Shown: positions 8,278 through 17,144 of the stretch, piece by piece
How the letters are laid out: every line of letters begins with the position of its first letter
Position numbering within the stretch: position 1 is the stretch's first letter
Assembly: GCF_001580545.1 (NCBI RefSeq)
Contig: NZ_LRBG01000039.1
Location: forward strand, 434,001 to 498,000
DNA: 64,000 nt
Direction: 5' to 3'
Origin: Paraburkholderia monticola
GTDB taxonomy: Bacteria; Pseudomonadota; Gammaproteobacteria; Burkholderiales; Burkholderiaceae
Made by a program: the position numbers and the translations under genes
Notes under the pieces: model-generated
The model's input: the letters and a program-made list of their open reading frames with translations, nothing else
Told to the model about the DNA's origin: nothing
The model's database searches: none

Positions 8278-8877
8278 ATGTTTGCAGACGTGAACGAAGA
8301 TTTTGTTGATTGGTCCCGCACTATTGCTCGCCGCCTCGCTAATATCGTCTTTGCCGCAATTGTTGTCTTCTGTGCGCTATCGGGACCGTCTTACGGCGCT
8401 GATTCGTCAATCTGGCCGACTCCCGCTCAAGCTGTCGGCATACCCGAAGAGGCGACGCCGACTGCCGAGGAGATCGCAGTCGTTGTACGCGCCCGTTTCC
8501 ATATTGGTTTGCACGACGCATTAGAAATTGGTCATGCGGTAGTTCAGGCAGCCAGGCGATACGCAATCTCGCCGTTGGTGTTGCTTGCTGTGATCGCCGT
8601 CGAATCCAGCTTTGACCGACTCGCGGTAAGCGCGGTCGGCGCCAGGGGACTCATGCAAGTCCTCCCGTCTCAGCACAGAGACCGCGTGCTTCGCACGTCC
8701 GATTTGACCGACGCGAGCACGAATATCCGTATCGGTTCCGCGATTCTGCAAGACTATATAAGAGCATCAGATGGAAAACTCGACGACGCGTTATATCGCT
8801 ATAGCGGTGGGGCTCAAGGCTATGCGCGTCGTGTAGCCAACCACGTTAGTATGCTGAGGTCAGCGTTCGGCTTGTAG
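8278..8877 (+). CDS. Secreted SLT-family lytic transglycosylase
   Basis: A 199-residue protein with an N-terminal hydrophobic segment (LANIVFAAIVVFCALSGPSYGA, about residues 20-41) that looks like a signal peptide ending in YGA. The C-terminal SLT domain starts near residue 85: SPLVLLAVIAVESSFDRLAV holds the catalytic glutamate in the ES pair, followed by SAVGARGLMQVLPSQH. DALYRYSGGAQGYARRV replaces the usual YN(A)G(P/G)..Y segment. It should cleave peptidoglycan glycan strands in the periplasm. Similar small enzymes accompany secretion systems or conjugation modules, but none is visible here. The surroundings are gene debris. Confidence 0.75.
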   Translation: MFADVNEDFVDWSRTIARRLANIVFAAIVVFCALSGPSYGADSSIWPTPAQAVGIPEEATPTAEEIAVVVRARFHIGLHDALEIGHAVVQAARRYAISPLVLLAVIAVESSFDRLAVSAVGARGLMQVLPSQHRDRVLRTSDLTDASTNIRIGSAILQDYIRASDGKLDDALYRYSGGAQGYARRVANHVSMLRSAFGL

Positions 8878-9227
8878 AAGAAAATCTGCAAGTCTGCAAT
8901 CTGCAATGGGCCTGGCCTGCGCACTGCCGTTGTACCGGCTCCGAAGTAAGTTTGGTCTACACCTTTCCCGGCAGCGCCCCCTTCTGCGAGAGTCAGACCC
9001 AATGCCGCAAGGCCCAGGTCAGGGGGCGCTCAATGACGGCCGGAACTCCGTCGCCCTCTTCGATCGCGTCACTCTCTCCGTCGACGAACCTTGCTTTGAT
9101 CATCAACCGCATGGCCTGGCTCCGAGCATTGCGAGACCCCCAACTTCGCAAGTTACGACGAACTGAAGGAGCGGATGCGGCACCGCGAATGGCGGATTGA
9201 CAGGACATTCGCCGACCTTCGCCGATG
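8878..9227. other. Stretch without a recognisable intact gene
   Basis: Between the lytic transglycosylase and the pntA fragment I see no frame with a clear family match. A minus-strand frame ending at 8993 contains KARFVDGESDAIEEGDG, which I cannot assign. Given the neighbouring fragments this is probably rearranged debris. Confidence 0.35.
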
Positions 9228-9317
9228 GCCGAGCGCGACGTACTTCTTGACCGTTTCCGGCGTCGCCGCGACCCGCACCTCTCCCCCTCGCGTCTCGGCA
9301 GGTATTCCAATCTGCAT
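9228..9317 (-). pseudogene. 5' fragment of pntA (NAD(P) transhydrogenase alpha subunit)
   Basis: Reading leftwards from ATG at 9317 the sequence is MQIGIPAETRGGEVRVAAT then PETVKKYVALGH. This is the characteristic start of proton-translocating NAD(P) transhydrogenase subunit alpha and of the related alanine dehydrogenase N-terminal domain. After about 30 residues the match ends abruptly at GH, and the frame continues into unrelated sequence. No pntA body or pntB is present, so this is a detached fragment marking another breakpoint. Confidence 0.65.
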
Positions 9318-9569
9318 GTCTGTCCAATCCTTAAAGCGCTTGCGTTTCGGAGACAGCGCCGCGAGACTGCCGCCCGACGATTTCGCGCGACTTCGCTCCG
9401 AAGCGCATGCTTCAGCGCGGCGCGCCTTCGCCCGCGTCTGATTGCAGACGCTCCCTGAAAAGCGAACCCAGCGCATCCAGTGCTTGTTAAGCGGCCTTCA
9501 ATTGCCCGACGCTTCCGAGAAAGACGTGGGGCACCGGGAATTCGCGCTGCGAGCTCAAAATCGAATCGG

Positions 9570-10337
9570 TCACGTGGCAAGGAAGCCGCCATCGATGGCC
9601 AACTCTGTCCCTGTCACGAATGAGGCCTGATCCGACAGCAACCATACGGCAGCCGCGGCGACTTCCTCGGGCGAGCCAATACGGCCGATGGGATAGGCGG
9701 TGCTCAGTTGATCGAGCATGCCGGCAAATTGAGGATCGGAGGTTAGCGCCTGCACCATGGGCGTATTCACCGCACTCGGCAGAATTGCGTTCACGCGGAT
9801 ACCCTCGCGCCCGTAGTCGAGCGCGGCGCCTCTCGTCAAACCCAGCACGCCGCTCTTCGATCCACAGTAATCCGCCGCTCGAGGCATCGCGACGCGCGCC
9901 AGCGCGGACGACGTATTGACGATCGCACCGCCGCCCGTCTTCAGCATCGCGAGTATCTCGTGTTTCATGCAGAAGAATATGCCGTCGTAATTGACGCTCT
10001 GAGTTCGCCGCCATTGCGTCGCAGTCAATTCATGTAACGCAACATTGGCCTGGGCCAGGCCAGCATTGTTGAATGCACCGTCGATCCGGCCATACGCGCG
10101 CAACGCCGCAGCCACCAGCGCCTCCACCTCGGCCTCGACGGCGACGTCCGTGGCCACGAAAATAGCCTCGCCGCCCAGCTTCCGGACGGCTTCGACCGTT
10201 GCCTCGCCCGACGCCACCGCGAGATCCGCGACCACCACCCGGGCGCCGGCGGTGGTGCAGGCGATCGCCGCAGCCCGCCCGATACCGCCACCACCGCCTG
10301 TAATGATGATTACCTTGCCTTCGAGTACTCGATTCAT
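9570..10337 (-). CDS. SDR-family oxidoreductase, last gene of the BKACE operon
   Basis: Classical SDR of 255 residues: cofactor motif IITGGGGGIGRAAAIACT, NNAG in FNNAGLAQ, catalytic serine in VNTSSALARVA, the YCGSK active site, and C-terminal GTELAIDGGFLAT. It is the most distal gene on the minus strand of a run that begins with the BKACE gene at 14701, and lies 22 bp from the SnoaL-like gene upstream. It probably oxidises or reduces a hydroxyl/keto intermediate of that pathway. FabG-like SDRs include phloroglucinol reductase, one conceivable role here, but many others are possible. Confidence 0.85.
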   Translation of the reverse strand: MNRVLEGKVIIITGGGGGIGRAAAIACTTAGARVVVADLAVASGEATVEAVRKLGGEAIFVATDVAVEAEVEALVAAALRAYGRIDGAFNNAGLAQANVALHELTATQWRRTQSVNYDGIFFCMKHEILAMLKTGGGAIVNTSSALARVAMPRAADYCGSKSGVLGLTRGAALDYGREGIRVNAILPSAVNTPMVQALTSDPQFAGMLDQLSTAYPIGRIGSPEEVAAAAVWLLSDQASFVTGTELAIDGGFLAT

Positions 10338-10358
10338 ATCTGCACGTGGCTCCCGCTA

Positions 10359-10739
10359 TCAGTGCGCAAACAGCGGCGCGTTGTCGACATAGATGCGGTT
10401 GTCGCAGATTTTCCCGTCGCGCAGACGCCAGATGGTTGCGGCCGGCACCGTCAGCGTCGATTCGTCGTGACGGGTATAGGTCACATCGATGCGCGAAACG
10501 ATGACGTCGTCGTATTGCCAGCTATCCAGCAAACGATGATGGAGGCCGGCAATCATCGCCGAGAACTGCTTCAATCCCGCCGCGATATTGGCGTGCCCGA
10601 CGAGAGGCGCCTGATTGCCGAAGACAAAGAGGCAGTCATCCGTCAGATAAGGCAGCAGTCGCCGTTCATCCATGGAATCCACGACTTGATACACTTCCAG
10701 CGCGAATTCGAATGCAGGGGTGAGTGCGTTAGCAGACAT
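10359..10739 (-). CDS. SnoaL-like (NTF2-fold) protein, paralogue of the one at 47585
   Basis: 126 residues from ATG 10739, with GGAG about 10 nt upstream. The sequence is that of the nuclear-transport-factor-2/SnoaL fold: FEFALEVYQVVDSMDERRLL at the start, FVFGNQAPLVGHANIAAGLK, then TYTRHDESTLTVPAATIWRL and IYVDNAPLFAH at the C terminus. Members act as isomerases, cyclases, dehydratases or carriers of small ligands. The paralogue at 47585 has the same length and the same VDSMDE, TLTVPA and APLFAH segments, and both lie in operons with the shared promoter module. Confidence 0.8.
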   Translation of the reverse strand: MSANALTPAFEFALEVYQVVDSMDERRLLPYLTDDCLFVFGNQAPLVGHANIAAGLKQFSAMIAGLHHRLLDSWQYDDVIVSRIDVTYTRHDESTLTVPAATIWRLRDGKICDNRIYVDNAPLFAH

Positions 10740-10770
10740 GATCGAAACGTCTCCTTGGCCAGGATATCGG

Positions 10771-11880
10771 TCAGGCGATGCGCGTGCGCGCGCCGCTTTG
10801 ATTCGAGCGTTCGATAGCATCGATCACCTTGTGAAGGGCGACCGCATCATCGAAATCGGGCGCGGTATGCGTTTCGTTCACCAGATCGTCGGCCATCTGA
10901 CGATAGACAGCGGCGACATTGCGCGCCGGCGTCGTATCTTCAAAGCCGTAGTAGTACGACTTCGGCACGTCGAGTTCGCGATAGCCTTCCTCGCCCTTCT
11001 TGCCGGCTTCCACGCGCAGCGGCGCGATATTGATCACGGGAGCAAAGGCGTTCGGCGCGGTAATGCGCAGATCGCCCTGCGTGCCATTGATTTCCCACAG
11101 CAGGCGCTCACCACGCGGCATCCCGCCGCGCAATTCGAGCGACAGCGGCGCGCCTGACTTCAGGACGGCATTGAGCATGACGTGGTCGTGCGTCTGCATC
11201 GGAATCGATTCGCCGGTTTCGACGATGCGCACAGTCCTTCGACGCTGGGACACCACACTCGACACCTCGTCAACCGCGCCAATCACGCTTTGCACTGCAG
11301 CCAGCGCATGCCCGCCGATGATCGCCAGCATCGTGGCGCCGGTGCGTGCATCCATGGCGTAGGAATCGCCTCGCGTCACTTCGTCGCCCCAGGTAAAGCC
11401 ACAGCCGAGATAAGTGGACGAAATGACTTCACCCAGGAATCCGTCAGCCACCAGTTTGCGTACATACGCAACTTCCGGCGAGGCTACCGCCTGGGTTCCC
11501 ACGACGGCTCGCCCCTTGCTTTGCCTGGCGAGCGCTGCCATCTCGACCGCTTCGGCCAAACCATTACCGAGTGGCCATTCGCAGTAGACATGCTTGCCAG
11601 CCTTCAGGGCAGCAGTGACGACTTCCTTGTGGTAGGGCACCTTGACGGCTACCACCACCACATCGATATCCGGCGACTCCACCAGCGCCGCCACACTCTC
11701 GAACGCGCGCGGGATATCAAAGGCAGCCGCAGCCGCCTGGGCGCTCGCGAGACTCGTGTTCGCCACACCTGCGATCTCGAAGACATCCGACAGCGCGCGC
11801 AGCGCAGGAAGGTGAGCCGTCGCGCCCCAGCCTCGATCCGGACTTACACCGACAATACCCACTCGAAAACGTTTGCTCAT
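10771..11880 (-). CDS. Gfo/Idh/MocA-family NAD(P)-dependent oxidoreductase
   Basis: 369 residues. The N-terminal Rossmann domain begins VGIVGVSPDRGWGATAHLPAL; the family's cofactor-supporting lysine/proline segment appears as AGKHVYCEWPLG (CEWP in place of the usual CEKP, so the lysine is replaced). The C-terminal alpha/beta domain follows. Relatives oxidise sugars, inositols or glycosides at a hydroxyl group; Gal80-like members with the same EWPLG motif may not be catalytic. It lies inside the BKACE operon between two SnoaL-like genes. A sugar-type ABC importer across the divergent promoter region suggests a polyol or glycosidic substrate, but this is only an inference. Confidence 0.85.
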   Translation of the reverse strand: MSKRFRVGIVGVSPDRGWGATAHLPALRALSDVFEIAGVANTSLASAQAAAAAFDIPRAFESVAALVESPDIDVVVVAVKVPYHKEVVTAALKAGKHVYCEWPLGNGLAEAVEMAALARQSKGRAVVGTQAVASPEVAYVRKLVADGFLGEVISSTYLGCGFTWGDEVTRGDSYAMDARTGATMLAIIGGHALAAVQSVIGAVDEVSSVVSQRRRTVRIVETGESIPMQTHDHVMLNAVLKSGAPLSLELRGGMPRGERLLWEINGTQGDLRITAPNAFAPVINIAPLRVEAGKKGEEGYRELDVPKSYYYGFEDTTPARNVAAVYRQMADDLVNETHTAPDFDDAVALHKVIDAIERSNQSGARTRIA

Positions 11881-12000
11881 TGCAACCTCAATATTGTTCA
11901 GTCATTTGCATACGGGCCACCATCTCGTGTCGCCTGCGGCCCGAAACCAATTGCGTGTGCGACGAACCCTTCAGACCAGGCGGTTCGCCCGCTATCCGCT

Positions 12001-12522
12001 TCAAACGAGTCCGTACTTGTAGGACGGATCGCTCTTGTCACGGCGCCCGACGTTGAAATTCGCAAGCGGCACAGACTCGTCCTGCACCGCATCGGAACGC
12101 TGCGAATCGAGCACGACCATGCGGTCGGCAATGCGCCATTCGCCGTCGCGCCGCTCCATCCGATCGACGTAGCGGATAAACGCAATCCAGTCCGTGGCGG
12201 GCGTTTCGCTGGTGGGCCTGGTTCTATGGATCGCTTGTGCGTAGTGCTCCGCGTATGCCACATCGCCATCAACCTGGACGTACTGGTTGCCGGTGAAGTG
12301 CTGAGTGCACTCGAAGGCCGGCAGCAGCTCCGCGGCCCATTCGATAAAGCCCTCCACCCCGCCCTCATAGGCACCATGGCGATCGATGGCGTCCGGGTGA
12401 TAGCACGACCGGATCAGATCCCAGTCCATCCGGTCAACACCACGGCAGTAGCGGATATGAACGCGGCGAATCTCCGCCTCATCCAGCAAATGTTGAAGTT
12501 TCTCTCCCAACGTATGTTCCAT
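12001..12522 (-). CDS. SnoaL_4-type NTF2-like protein
   Basis: A 173-residue protein with the SnoaL_4/ring-hydroxylating beta-subunit-like pattern: LLDEAEIRRVHIRYCRGVDR at the start, then DWDLIRSCYHPDAIDRHGAYEG, QHFTGNQYVQVDGDVAYAEHY and RYVDRMERRDGEWRIADRMV. Such proteins occur widely in steroid, terpenoid and aromatic catabolic clusters as dehydratases, isomerases or accessory proteins. It lies between the Gfo/Idh gene (121 bp gap) and the cupin enzyme (95 bp gap), all on the minus strand. It differs in length and sequence from the two 126-residue SnoaL-like paralogues. Confidence 0.78.
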   Translation of the reverse strand: MEHTLGEKLQHLLDEAEIRRVHIRYCRGVDRMDWDLIRSCYHPDAIDRHGAYEGGVEGFIEWAAELLPAFECTQHFTGNQYVQVDGDVAYAEHYAQAIHRTRPTSETPATDWIAFIRYVDRMERRDGEWRIADRMVVLDSQRSDAVQDESVPLANFNVGRRDKSDPSYKYGLV

Positions 12523-12616
12523 AGTCTGGATACCTAATTGTTGCTGCCTCGATGTATGGCAGGTTCGTGAAGACGGGGGCTATGGCTCGGGTGTATCGCC
12601 GAGCCACCCCCGTCCC

Positions 12617-13663
12617 TTATTTGCCCACGCTGGGGTGCGGTAGATACTGGCCAGTTTCCATCAGTTCCGCGATTGCCAGCGCCTTCGGCGTCCAGCGCAG
12701 CGTCGCTCGCGTTTCCAGCAGCCAGGCCTGATAACCCTCGGGAACATCTTCCGAGGGCCCGTGGTGAATCACGCCCTTGGGCACACAGGTCAGCGTACCG
12801 GGCTCCGTGCATCCACCCCATGCGCCCGGTCCACGCACATAACAAATCACTTCGTCGAAATCGGCGTTGATATGGACCGGCGGCCGGCCACCAGGGCGGG
12901 CGCTGAGGTTGAACATCAGCAAGTCGCCAGTGGTCGACGCCAGGAACTGACTGGGCGGCCCACCCTCGGGTAGATAGGCATGCACCTGGATACTGGCAAG
13001 GTTCAGCTTCCATACCGGCACGCTGTCCGACAGGCACACGCCCAGCGCCAGCGGATCATGCGGCAGCGTGAACACCGTGTTCTCGGCGTCGAAGGTCTTC
13101 AGCACCAGCTGCGTCGGGCCGCCGAGAGGCATGTTGGGATCGATCTCAGCGAACTTCAGGTCGCGCGCCGTGTTGAGCAGGCCGCTCGGCAACGGCGGTG
13201 CGAGCTTGAGGGCCGCGGGACTCTCGACAATCACGCTGCGCATGCCGTCGCCGGTCGGCGCATAGCGATACGCGATGGCGCGGGGAATGGAGACGAAGTC
13301 ACCTTCGCTTGCGGTAAGGCAGCCGACATCGGTTTCGAATTTGACCGTGCCGGACTGAATGAAATGAACCTCGTCCGCCTCGACATTGCGCACCACGTAC
13401 GGCATCGGCTTGCGACGCGCCGATACATGCAGCTTGACGCCCTGTCGGGAAGTTGCCACCGTCGTCGGCAACGCACCGGGGTCGTCCCGATCGTCCGGTG
13501 TCAGGCGCTCGAGCACGGCGCGGCGCGGCGCGTGCGGACCTTGCACGGAAAGATACTCCGGTGCGTACGTGGCTCGCGTCACGGCTGACAGCGCGCCCTG
13601 GAATCCGTCACGGGTCCAGAGTTGTATCGGCGGGGGGCCTGCATCAGGCTGTTTACCGCTCAT
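12617..13663 (-). CDS. Homogentisate 1,2-dioxygenase-like bicupin protein
   Basis: 348 residues; ATG 13663 has the strong site AGGAGG 6 nt upstream. Two cupin halves are visible: NVEADEVHFIQSGTVKFETD followed by GDFVSIPRAIAYR (residues about 90-140), and HINADFDEVICYVRG followed by PKGVIHHGPSE near residues 270-310. This resembles the HmgA family, in which iron is held by two histidines and a glutamate in the second half; H in HINADFDE and H in HHGP are the likely equivalents. It is shorter than typical proteobacterial HmgA (about 430). A ring-cleaving dioxygenase for a hydroquinone- or hydroxyquinol-like ring is plausible, but the substrate need not be homogentisate. Confidence 0.72.
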   Translation of the reverse strand: MSGKQPDAGPPPIQLWTRDGFQGALSAVTRATYAPEYLSVQGPHAPRRAVLERLTPDDRDDPGALPTTVATSRQGVKLHVSARRKPMPYVVRNVEADEVHFIQSGTVKFETDVGCLTASEGDFVSIPRAIAYRYAPTGDGMRSVIVESPAALKLAPPLPSGLLNTARDLKFAEIDPNMPLGGPTQLVLKTFDAENTVFTLPHDPLALGVCLSDSVPVWKLNLASIQVHAYLPEGGPPSQFLASTTGDLLMFNLSARPGGRPPVHINADFDEVICYVRGPGAWGGCTEPGTLTCVPKGVIHHGPSEDVPEGYQAWLLETRATLRWTPKALAIAELMETGQYLPHPSVGK

Positions 13664-13756
13664 TTGTCCACCTCCTATGCTCTTCGCTCGTCATCGCCTC
13701 AATCTCCAATCAGCATAGATGACGCCGCGCGCGGCGCCACCCGCATTACCCCGGAA

Positions 13757-14701
13757 TTACTTCGCCGGAAGGCCCAGCAGGGCACGGTATTCATTCGCCG
13801 AAGCTGGCGTGCGCCCATGCAGTGCCGCGCTCTCGCGCGCCATGTGGAACATCTCGAGGTTGTCCTTCAGCAGCAAATCGCTGTTCGGATGCTTCCATTG
13901 CGTGTCCTCGGTGCCGATGCGGATATGCAGGCCCATCATGGTGGCCAGCGTGGTCATGTAAATACCAGCGCGACCTGCCGCACATACGCTGATCACCGAG
14001 GTCGGATCGATCTTGCGGATCTGGTCCACCATCAGAAACAGATGCTGTGCCATATCCTGGGCATCGCTGACCCAGGTGCCCGACACCAGCGTGCGCCCGG
14101 TGTTGAATGGCAGACCATACAGAATCAGCCAGTTGTACGGCGCTTTCAGAATGCCCGTATCGATCAGCTTACGCTTGGCGAGCTCGATTTCGCCCGAGCT
14201 GTGCACCGCGAGTTCGGGCTTGACGCCGGCCGCCTCGAGCGCCGCGACGGCCGGCACCATGAAGGCTTCCGGATGACCAGGGGCACACGGGGCGACTTCC
14301 GTCAGATGTTGACGCGCCGGGGCCACGCACTCGTCGAACGTCGAACCGTTGAGCACGTTCAGATTGGGTACGAAGTCATTGCCGAAGCGTTTTTTCAGCG
14401 GCTCGAGCACGGACAGGTAGGCTTCGACCGGCGGAATATCCTTGTCCATGCGACGCCCTTGGGCATCGACCATGAATGAAAAGTCGATGTGCACCCCGCA
14501 CGCGCCCGCTTCGATCACGCTCGACGCGGCATCGATGTACTCCTCGAACGACGTGTTCGTTGCAAAGCGGCCTGACACGGCCGCGTTGATGGCGATTTTT
14601 TCCGAAACATCCCATTTCGGCTGCAACTCCGCGCCAGCGATGAATTGATAGGTTTCCGACTCCTGCTTGGCAGCTTCCCAGAGTGAAGGGTGTTGGGTCA
14701 T
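13757..14701 (-). CDS. BKACE-family beta-keto acid cleavage enzyme (DUF849)
   Basis: 314 residues, first gene of a six-gene minus-strand run. BKACE enzymes split a beta-keto acid using acetyl-CoA to give acetoacetate and a new acyl-CoA; 3-keto-5-aminohexanoate cleavage enzyme is the type member. Family features are INAAVSG near residue 40, IEAGACGVHIDFSF near 65, NLNVLNGSTFDE, and the C-terminal GLHIRIGTEDTQW. In the type enzyme zinc is bound by an HxH pair at the AGA...HxH position; here it reads HID, so the second histidine is aspartate. The promoter module at 14890-14955 is directly upstream. Confidence 0.82.
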   Translation of the reverse strand: MTQHPSLWEAAKQESETYQFIAGAELQPKWDVSEKIAINAAVSGRFATNTSFEEYIDAASSVIEAGACGVHIDFSFMVDAQGRRMDKDIPPVEAYLSVLEPLKKRFGNDFVPNLNVLNGSTFDECVAPARQHLTEVAPCAPGHPEAFMVPAVAALEAAGVKPELAVHSSGEIELAKRKLIDTGILKAPYNWLILYGLPFNTGRTLVSGTWVSDAQDMAQHLFLMVDQIRKIDPTSVISVCAAGRAGIYMTTLATMMGLHIRIGTEDTQWKHPNSDLLLKDNLEMFHMARESAALHGRTPASANEYRALLGLPAK

Positions 14702-14889
14702 GTAATCCTCGATCTCGGTAAAAAAAGCAGTTCGACACCAGCCAAACCAGCGGTAATGAAACTGCCATCCAGCACCCGTTCAGACGGATGCCCTCGACAC
14801 ATCCACGTATCGCAAACGGCTTATCAGCCAGCCGACGCATTGCTACGTTCCCCTGAACTATCGCTCTGAACACGATAACTTCACAAAGG

Positions 14890-14955
14890 ATCGATGTATA
14901 TCGAATGATGTGTCGTAGAATGAATTAAGTCAAGCGCGACCAGGGTATCCCCTGG
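14890..14955 (-). promoter_or_regulatory. Shared promoter-operator module, site 1 (BKACE operon)
   Basis: Read on the minus strand: palindrome CCAGGGGATACCCTGG (14940-14955), 6 nt, TTGACT (-35, 14928-14933), a 17-bp spacer, CACATCATT (-10 region), then operator ATTCGATATACATCGAT down to 14890. The operator overlaps the -10 box and expected start, so binding should repress. It lies between the BKACE gene (minus) and the first MarR gene (plus). Confidence 0.7.
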
Positions 14956-14987
14956 ATCTCCCATCCAATTTGCCGAGGACCGTGTAC

Positions 14988-15527
14988 ATGACCAAGCCCG
15001 CCCCCGCTTCAATCGACATGGTTTTCAGTTCGACCCAAGTCTCCGGTGGCCCCGGGGACATGGGATCGCATCCGGTCTTCGACGAGCGCAAAAGAACCGT
15101 GCCCTGGATGACCACCACCCTGCATCGCCTCTACGACGCGGAAATTCAGAAGATGCTGGGCACGGAAGGTATTTCGGTAGCGCACTGGTACTACCTGAGC
15201 GCGCTCGCGCACAGCGGCATGCTGAATCAGATGGAACTCAGCCGACGCATCGGGATCGCCTCGACCACAGCGGTGCCTGCGCTGGACAGCCTGGAACAGC
15301 GTGGTCTTGTAAAGAGAACTCGCGACCCCAAAGACCGACGCAAGTACGACGTAACCCTGACCGACGACGGCAGGGATCTCGTCGATGATTTGCAACCTGC
15401 GGTCATCAAGGTGATTGCCGCCTCACTGGAGGGGGTCGGCCAGCACGAGATGCGCGCGATCTGGCGCATCCTGCATCGGATCGAGCAGAACCTGATCGTC
15501 ATGGCAAACGACGATACCGTCGACTGA
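14988..15527 (+). CDS. MarR-family regulator, paralogue 1
   Basis: 179 residues from ATG 14988 (a TTG at 14970 is an alternative). The winged-helix core is clear: WYYLSALAHSGMLNQMELSR, then RIGIASTTAVPALDSLEQRG and LVKRTRDPKDRRKYDVTLTD (the wing). It is strongly similar to the MarR proteins at 29086 and 40142, including VPWM...LHRLYD before the domain. It lies between two copies of the promoter module: site 1 for the BKACE operon and site 2 for the ABC importer. It most likely represses both and is released by a pathway ligand. Confidence 0.88.
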   Translation: MTKPAPASIDMVFSSTQVSGGPGDMGSHPVFDERKRTVPWMTTTLHRLYDAEIQKMLGTEGISVAHWYYLSALAHSGMLNQMELSRRIGIASTTAVPALDSLEQRGLVKRTRDPKDRRKYDVTLTDDGRDLVDDLQPAVIKVIAASLEGVGQHEMRAIWRILHRIEQNLIVMANDDTVD

Positions 15528-15567
15528 ACTCCCACCTATCGGCACTCTGACTGCCCTGAATCAGCGC

Positions 15568-15632
15568 TAGGGAGATTCCCCAGGATACTTGACTTCGTTC
15601 AAACTCAAACACATCATTCTATATAAATCGAT
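15568..15632 (+). promoter_or_regulatory. Shared promoter-operator module, site 2 (ABC importer operon)
   Basis: TTGACT (15589-15594), a 17-bp spacer, CATCATT (15612-15618) and operator CTATATAAATCGAT (15619-15632). The upstream palindrome is degenerate (AGGGAGATTCCCC at about 15569-15581). The importer start lies more than 300 bp downstream, giving an unusually long leader; no intact gene is evident in the leader. Confidence 0.65.
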
Positions 15633-15964
15633 CGCACATAGCATGATCTAAGATCGGATCATATGCCGGACTGGAGCGACGGATAGTGTCTGTAGGTAGC
15701 CTCGCGACCACGATCGGATACACGGAGACAGGACAGTCGATGAAACGCAATCTAGGAATCCTTAACGATGGCGACACATGCATGACTGCGTCGTTTGCGC
15801 TCACCTGTCCCGGCTATCCGCACCGAACTTGCCGGCAACCCCTTGCCTCAGATAGCAGCGCCAATAGGTCCCACTGTACGTGCATGCCACGAACTCTGCC
15901 GTCAGCGCGGCACAGGGAAGTACCCCGTTGCGCAATCGCATTCATCACCACGTCGAGGATCATC

Positions 15965-17128
15965 ATGTTCTTCAAGCTTCGCACCTCTCTCGCAGCAGCA
16001 GACGCCCCGCGAACCATTCCGCGGCCGGGCAAGCGCCCGAACACGACAATGATTTCTCGCACGCTTCAGCTCATCGGCCTGATTCTCTCCGCGGGTCTGA
16101 TCTGTACGGCGGCCCAGGCGGAGGAGGATTCCGTTACCAACCATCAAGGCGACATCACGCAGATGTGTGGCACGAAGCCGATGGTGGTCGGCGTATCCGA
16201 TGGGTACGGAGGCAACACCTGGCGCAAAACGGGGCTGGCCGAAGTCAAGGACGAGCTGAGCCGCTGCAAGAACGTCACGCGCGTGATCTACAGCAATGCC
16301 AACGGCGATCCACAAAAGGCGAACTCCGATATCAACAGCATGGTCGCGCAAGGCATCAACGTGCTGATCCTGTTGCCCGACTTCGGCGCCGTGCAGTTGC
16401 CCGCCATGCGCGCGGCAATGAAGGCCGGCGTGGCGGTGGTGCCGTACTCGGCGCAGGTGCCTGGCGTTCCGGGGCGCGACTACGTAATCGACGTGGTCGG
16501 CGACACACAGAAAATCGGCGTCCTCTGGGCCGACTGGCTCGGAGCCAACCTCAAGAGCGGCAATGTCGTGTTCATGGGCGGCTCGCCCGGTGCGACCACC
16601 TCGCAGAACTTCATGGACGGCCTGCGTAACGGTCTCAAGAAATACCCGGGTCTAAAGCTGCTCAATGACCAGTATGTCGTGACGAACTGGAGCCCGGTAG
16701 ACGCACGCAAGGCGACCGCGGGCCTGATTGCGCACTACCCGAAGATCGACGCCATCGTGACGGATTCCGGCGAAACCTCGCTGGCCGCCGTCCAGGCATT
16801 CGAACAAGCCAACCTGCCGATCCCTGCCATCGCGACGATCGCGAGCGACAACCAGGTGAATTGCCATTACCTCGCGGCCAAGAAGGCAGGCAAGCCGTAC
16901 GCCTATTACACGCTGGATGGCACGACCACCTATGTGCGCTTTGCCGTGCGCCAGGGCGTAGCGGCCTACCAGGGAACGGTCAACAAGGAATCGCCGTGGA
17001 TCCTGCCCTACCCCTACGCGGACAGCGCCAAGGGCATCGATCCGAAGTGCGACCCCTCGGTCCCGCCTGACGCCGACCTCACTTCCGCGCTCCCGCCGCA
17101 GAAGCTGAAGGCCGTTTTCGAGAACTGA
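15965..17128 (+). CDS. ABC importer substrate-binding protein, CUT2 (ribose/xylose) type
   Basis: Periplasmic sugar-binding-type protein of about 387 residues. I start at ATG 15965 because GAGG lies 6 nt upstream. ATG 16049 has no good ribosome-binding site but gives a more typical signal peptide (SRTLQLIGLILSAGLICTAAQA, cleavage after AQA). The mature part has the Peripla_BP_4 fold: VVGVSDGYGGNTWRKTGLAE at the start, NANGDPQKANSDINSMVAQG, DIDSTEP-like positions filled by DVVGDTQKIG, and VDARKATAGLIAHYPKIDAI. It heads a three-gene importer followed by a porin. The ligand is unknown; CUT2 systems take up pentoses, polyols, inositols and some non-sugar compounds. Confidence 0.85.
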   Translation: MFFKLRTSLAAADAPRTIPRPGKRPNTTMISRTLQLIGLILSAGLICTAAQAEEDSVTNHQGDITQMCGTKPMVVGVSDGYGGNTWRKTGLAEVKDELSRCKNVTRVIYSNANGDPQKANSDINSMVAQGINVLILLPDFGAVQLPAMRAAMKAGVAVVPYSAQVPGVPGRDYVIDVVGDTQKIGVLWADWLGANLKSGNVVFMGGSPGATTSQNFMDGLRNGLKKYPGLKLLNDQYVVTNWSPVDARKATAGLIAHYPKIDAIVTDSGETSLAAVQAFEQANLPIPAIATIASDNQVNCHYLAAKKAGKPYAYYTLDGTTTYVRFAVRQGVAAYQGTVNKESPWILPYPYADSAKGIDPKCDPSVPPDADLTSALPPQKLKAVFEN

Positions 17129-17144
17129 TTTCAGCATCCGAACC

